A stretch of 9,186 nucleotides of DNA. Source: Spirochaetales bacterium (GTDB lineage: Bacteria > Spirochaetota > Spirochaetia > DSM-27196 > SLST01). Position numbers and translations under genes: made by a program. Below are positions 6,243 to 9,186 of the stretch, one piece after another (position 1 is the stretch's first letter; each line of letters starts with the position of its first letter). The notes beneath the pieces were generated by a model. It saw only the letters and a list, made by a program, of their open reading frames with translations. It had not been told where the DNA came from and ran no database searches. Location of the stretch: positions 1-9,186 of the forward strand of contig JANQQY010000472.1 in assembly GCA_028284845.1 (NCBI GenBank), given 5' to 3'.

Positions 6243-8413
6243 CACTTGTGCTCTCTCGCTCCGAACGATCGGTTCCCTGTTTCTTCCTTGGGGATTCTCC
6301 CAACGACTTCCACACCGCTCGTGCTCTGAGGGGTGCCAAAGAGTATCTCTCCGCCCATCTCCTCATAGAGCCTTTGTATTCCCGAGAGTCCAAAACCCAA
6401 CTTTGGACCTGAGCTTCCCCATCCGTTTCCCTGCTCAGTGTAGCAGAGGGTGTAGTGAGTAGTGCCTTCACAGAGCCGAATGTTGATCGACACCGGATCA
6501 CCATATCGCGACGCGTTTGTGAGGAGCTCTCCAATCGTCTGACAGAAAGCGTTCACCGCTGCCGGCTCGAACGCGTGAGTCCTACCCTCAACATTAAGAT
6601 CGATGGGGCATTCAGCGTACTCGTTGATCATACGGTGCACATCTGCCCAACCACCTCTCCTTCGCGGTTCTGAATCTCGCAGATACTCCCGGATGCTTGA
6701 GAGTCCTTGCTCCAGGCCGTGTTCCGCTCGTTCAAGGATTGCCCGTGCTGCGGTATCGGCAACAAGGCCCTTTGCTGATCGTATCTGCCAGAGCGCGCCG
6801 GTAATGGAGTGGCCCAGGGTATCGTGAATCGTTCGAAGGACTCTGGCCCGTTCATGCAGGACAAGCGCGTTCCGAACGTCCGAGTACTCAACGGTTGTCT
6901 GTTCGTCAGGCTGCTGTTCAGACCCCTCCGTGCGGTTCCCTTCTGTCGTGCCTCGATCGCCAATACGGATCCGCGTACGTGCGCGTCTCAGACCAGGTGA
7001 CGGAAGGAGAAGCAGTGCGACAACCTGTACCCAGATTATGACGAACGATCTCATGGTTGGACGGTTCAACAGGAGTCCGTTCGGCAGGGCGAGCGCCAGA
7101 CTCCGAGCGACGGGCTCCAGTGTATTCAGACTCCACAGGCTTGCGCCCAAGAGGGCGACCGCTGCTACCAGTGCGCCGGCGATCACCCAGTAGACAAGCG
7201 AATCCTTCGACCATCGCGCGATCTGAGTACAGAGGGCCAACGACCACGTGCCTATTGTGAACAGCAGCAAGGCGGACAGCGCGAGAACCTGAAAGGTAAG
7301 ACGCCAGTGGATCCAAACGGCGAACGTCGAAAGGAGGAGAACGATCGCCATCCAACCGGCCGAATGTAACCAGTGCGTCCGGTAGACGCGCCCAGAGGCT
7401 AAAACGATATGCGATCGCTTGACCGTTCGGGCGGCGAGCGCCGCGCCCAGCAAGAGCATGAGTACCGTCGCGATGCCGCCGTAGGGAAAAAGAAATGAGA
7501 TGCCGTTCACAAGAGCAGTGTCCGTTGGTCCGAAGAACCAGAGGAGGGAGGGAAGGAGGATCAGTGCGACCCCGCAGACACCGTCAAGTCGTACGCGTCG
7601 CACCCCGCTGCCGCTCAGGTGACGAGTTGCCGGTCGGCGCTCTCGCCAAACCATCCCCAGAGCGTAGATCCCAAGCGCCACAAGAAGCACTGCAAAGAGC
7701 CGTAGGAGATGGTTTGGTCCGATCCGTTCAACGCCGGCCATGTGTCGTAGCGTTTGACTAAGCAGACGGGCGAAAGGAGTGTACGGAGCAACAGCCCATG
7801 CGCGCGCGGATTCAGGGTAGGGAAAGAAGCCCCCCGCAACCGCCGCGGAGCCAAACACGAGAGTCGAGATAAGGAGGTCGGCTACCTCTCTATTCCTGAT
7901 CAACAGAACGAGGATCTGACCCGTCAGAACCGAGAGTGCGACAAGCATCAGAACAGATGCCCAGAACCCTGCATCGAGCCATGGCCAATCGCTCCCAAGG
8001 ATCGCGCCGGTGAAGGCGGCGAACATAACGATGGCCGTAAACACAAATAAGGTGTGCCCGAGCAGTGCCGATACCGCGAATCGGAATGAAGCGCGGTGTG
8101 ACACACCCCGTGATGAGAGTCGTTTGAGGAGGCTCTCTTCGCAATAGGTCCCATACTGACTCGAAAACAGAATGGTCATCGTCATCAGCATTGCACCGTA
8201 GAACGACGATGCGGATGCGCTGAGGTAGGTGGATCTTAGCGGGACGAGTGACGCGGTCGGCATCGCTTGAAAGGCGTCGGCGAGAGTGAGCGACAGAATC
8301 GTTGCAAGGAGCGTTGGCTGAAGAAGCGACTGAAACAGGTTGCTACGGTCCCTAAGAAGCGCGTGAAACACCACACGCGTTCCGAACCAGATCGACCGGA
8401 TGTCCCCTCTCAT
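6242..8413 (-). CDS. Fusion of a tandem ABC-2-type permease with a NarL-type (HisKA_3) sensor histidine kinase
   Basis: This is one uninterrupted 723-residue reading frame. Residues 1 to about 256 resemble an ABC-2 exporter permease: a short cytoplasmic lead, about six hydrophobic segments (near 30-50, 71-86, 112-138, 148-172, 178-198, 235-256) and the glycine/proline stretch A-V-A-G-G-F-F-P-Y-P at 191-200. Residues about 279-472 hold six more hydrophobic segments (near 279-295, 310-329, 351-370, 373-396, 405-428, 454-472), probably a second, diverged permease half. After a polar linker (about 485-510), a cytoplasmic kinase follows. Its H-box is E-R-A-R-V-L-R-T-I-H-D-T-L-G-H with phosphoacceptor H530. 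Its N-box is G-E-L-L-T-N-A-S-R-Y-G with E629 and N633. The G1-like segment is E-Q-G-N-G at 660-664 and G2 is G-F-G-L-S-G at 673-678. Asp, normal at the first G1 position, is Glu660. There is no separate extracellular sensor domain. The start ATG overlaps the ATPase stop (ATGA) and the ribosome binding site is weak. The protein probably pairs with the upstream-encoded ATPase and phosphorylates the downstream-encoded regulator. The ligand is unknown. Confidence 0.88.
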   Translation of the reverse strand: MRGDIRSIWFGTRVVFHALLRDRSNLFQSLLQPTLLATILSLTLADAFQAMPTASLVPLRSTYLSASASSFYGAMLMTMTILFSSQYGTYCEESLLKRLSSRGVSHRASFRFAVSALLGHTLFVFTAIVMFAAFTGAILGSDWPWLDAGFWASVLMLVALSVLTGQILVLLIRNREVADLLISTLVFGSAAVAGGFFPYPESARAWAVAPYTPFARLLSQTLRHMAGVERIGPNHLLRLFAVLLVALGIYALGMVWRERRPATRHLSGSGVRRVRLDGVCGVALILLPSLLWFFGPTDTALVNGISFLFPYGGIATVLMLLLGAALAARTVKRSHIVLASGRVYRTHWLHSAGWMAIVLLLSTFAVWIHWRLTFQVLALSALLLFTIGTWSLALCTQIARWSKDSLVYWVIAGALVAAVALLGASLWSLNTLEPVARSLALALPNGLLLNRPTMRSFVIIWVQVVALLLLPSPGLRRARTRIRIGDRGTTEGNRTEGSEQQPDEQTTVEYSDVRNALVLHERARVLRTIHDTLGHSITGALWQIRSAKGLVADTAARAILERAEHGLEQGLSSIREYLRDSEPRRRGGWADVHRMINEYAECPIDLNVEGRTHAFEPAAVNAFCQTIGELLTNASRYGDPVSINIRLCEGTTHYTLCYTEQGNGWGSSGPKLGFGLSGIQRLYEEMGGEILFGTPQSTSGVEVVGRIPKEETGNRSFGAREHK

Positions 8414-9186
8414 TTTGGTTGCCGCTCAAGAGTCTCGTAGATCTCGCGAACGCCCGGCTTTCGGATTCTGATCTCCAGAAGTTCCAAACCGAGCGCCTGG
8501 ATGTGCTCTGCCAATCGCGTCAGACGGACGCCGTCTCGTTCGGCATCAGCCACGATCGTCTGCCCGTCCACTGCTACTGATCGCACACCCGCCATCTCTC
8601 GCACGCGCTTGGCAAGCGCCGCAGCCCCGCTCTGAACGCGGACCGAAATCTGCTCCTGCTTTGAATGGGCACGTTGAAGATCGTCGAGGGTCCCCTGCAC
8701 CACGATCTCACCGTTCTGTAGGATACAGATAGTGTCTGCTAACCGCTCGATCTCCTCCTCCCGGGAGCAAGAGAAGAGCAGCGTGTTGCCGGATTGCACA
8801 TGGAGCCGCATGGTTCGCTCCATCAAAGCCGCAGTTTGAGCATCGACCCCGTTCAACGGATCATCCGCGATCAAAATCTGGGGCTCGTGGACGATGGCAC
8901 ATGCAAGACTCGTCCTACGCCTGACTCCGATTGGTAGGTTCGTTGGGTCGGCGCGCAAGAACTCCCGCAGGTCCAGAAGCTCCGCCAGCCGCTCGATTCG
9001 AGACGATCGAACAGCGCGGACCGGTCTATGCTTGCAGAGAGCCATCATTGACACAGCTATGTTTTCGGATACCGAAAGCCCCTCAAGGTAGGTCTCGTCC
9101 TTCGGCATGTAGCCGATTGGAAGCCCTTCGGAGCGGCGTGCGCGCAGAGCCACTCCGCCCACGAGGATCTCTCCCGCGTCCGGCGC
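8410..9186 (-). CDS. ABC-2-type exporter ATP-binding protein with altered motifs (N-terminus beyond window)
   Basis: The frame is open to the right edge, giving 258 visible residues; the GTG at 9162 is not the real start because family sequence (A-P-D-A-G-E-I-L) continues before it. The Walker A region lies outside. The visible order follows the CcmA/drug-exporter ATPase class: the I-G-Y-M-P-K-D-E-T-Y-L-E-G-L-S-V-S-E-N-I Q-loop region, signature region, Walker B, D-loop, H-loop region, then an extended C-terminal domain of about 100 residues like that of ABC-2 exporter ATPases. Several motifs are unusual: Lys where Gln or Glu is expected in the Q-loop, L-P-I-G-V (8923-8937) instead of LSGGQ, Walker B followed by Asp rather than the catalytic Glu (I-A-D-D-P-L-N-G-V-D), and S-C-S at the place of the H-loop SxH. 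The reading frame is intact and translationally coupled to the permease-kinase gene (ATGA). It is presumably the nucleotide-binding partner of that permease, with weak or altered ATPase activity, and might pair with a second, canonical ATPase encoded outside the window. Confidence 0.88.
   Translation of the reverse strand, partial: APDAGEILVGGVALRARRSEGLPIGYMPKDETYLEGLSVSENIAVSMMALCKHRPVRAVRSSRIERLAELLDLREFLRADPTNLPIGVRRRTSLACAIVHEPQILIADDPLNGVDAQTAALMERTMRLHVQSGNTLLFSCSREEEIERLADTICILQNGEIVVQGTLDDLQRAHSKQEQISVRVQSGAAALAKRVREMAGVRSVAVDGQTIVADAERDGVRLTRLAEHIQALGLELLEIRIRKPGVREIYETLERQPK

Noticed and set aside
5772..6329. 185-codon plus-strand open frame across the response regulator gene
   Set aside because: It is the shadow of a receiver/LuxR gene with all key residues on the other strand, and its translation shows no family features.

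Overview
The window is gene-dense, GC-rich bacterial chromosome sequence with two converging operons separated by only 22 bases. No rRNA, tRNA, CRISPR array, insertion sequence or other mobile element is visible. No stretch longer than about 25 bases lacks a gene. The host cannot be named from the sequence. The complete oxygen-independent cbi pathway style, GC-rich codon use, TTG and GTG starts and a NarL/LuxR-type two-component pair would fit an anaerobic or facultative actinobacterium, or another high-GC Gram-positive-like or Chloroflexi-like lineage. That is a low-confidence guess.

Positions 1-5569, plus strand, form an anaerobic (early cobalt insertion) cobalamin biosynthesis operon. The order is the C-terminal tail of cbiA, a cbiC-cbiD fusion, cbiE, cbiL, cbiF and a cbiG-cbiH fusion. 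The genes are packed for translational coupling: a 7-base gap (cbiA/cbiCD), a 19-base overlap (cbiCD/cbiE, if the TTG start is right), two ATGA overlaps (cbiE/cbiL and cbiL/cbiF) and one GTGA overlap (cbiF/cbiGH). In pathway order the products act as follows: CbiL (C20 methylation), CbiH (C17 methylation and ring contraction), CbiF (C11 methylation), CbiG (removal of the C2 unit as acetaldehyde), CbiD (C1 methylation), CbiE (C5 methylation), CbiC (C11-to-C12 methyl shift giving cobyrinate), CbiA (a,c-diamidation). The precorrin-6A reductase (CbiJ), the C15 methyltransferase/decarboxylase (CbiT) and the cobaltochelatase are not in the window.

Positions 5592-9186, minus strand, form a compact three-gene unit with 4-base and 1-base overlaps. 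Transcribed from the right edge, it encodes an ABC-2-type exporter ATPase (N-terminus and Walker A beyond the window), then a 723-residue protein, then a NarL/LuxR-family response regulator. The 723-residue protein joins what looks like a tandem 12-helix ABC-2 permease to a HisKA_3-type histidine kinase. This is the most unusual part of the window. The transporter's membrane domain occupies the place of the kinase sensor. The ATPase departs from consensus at the Q-loop, signature motif, catalytic glutamate and H-loop, and the kinase G1 box has Glu where Asp is expected. I infer a transporter-derived or transport-coupled signalling system. Its ligand and targets cannot be read from the sequence, and nothing links it functionally to the cobalamin operon except convergence.
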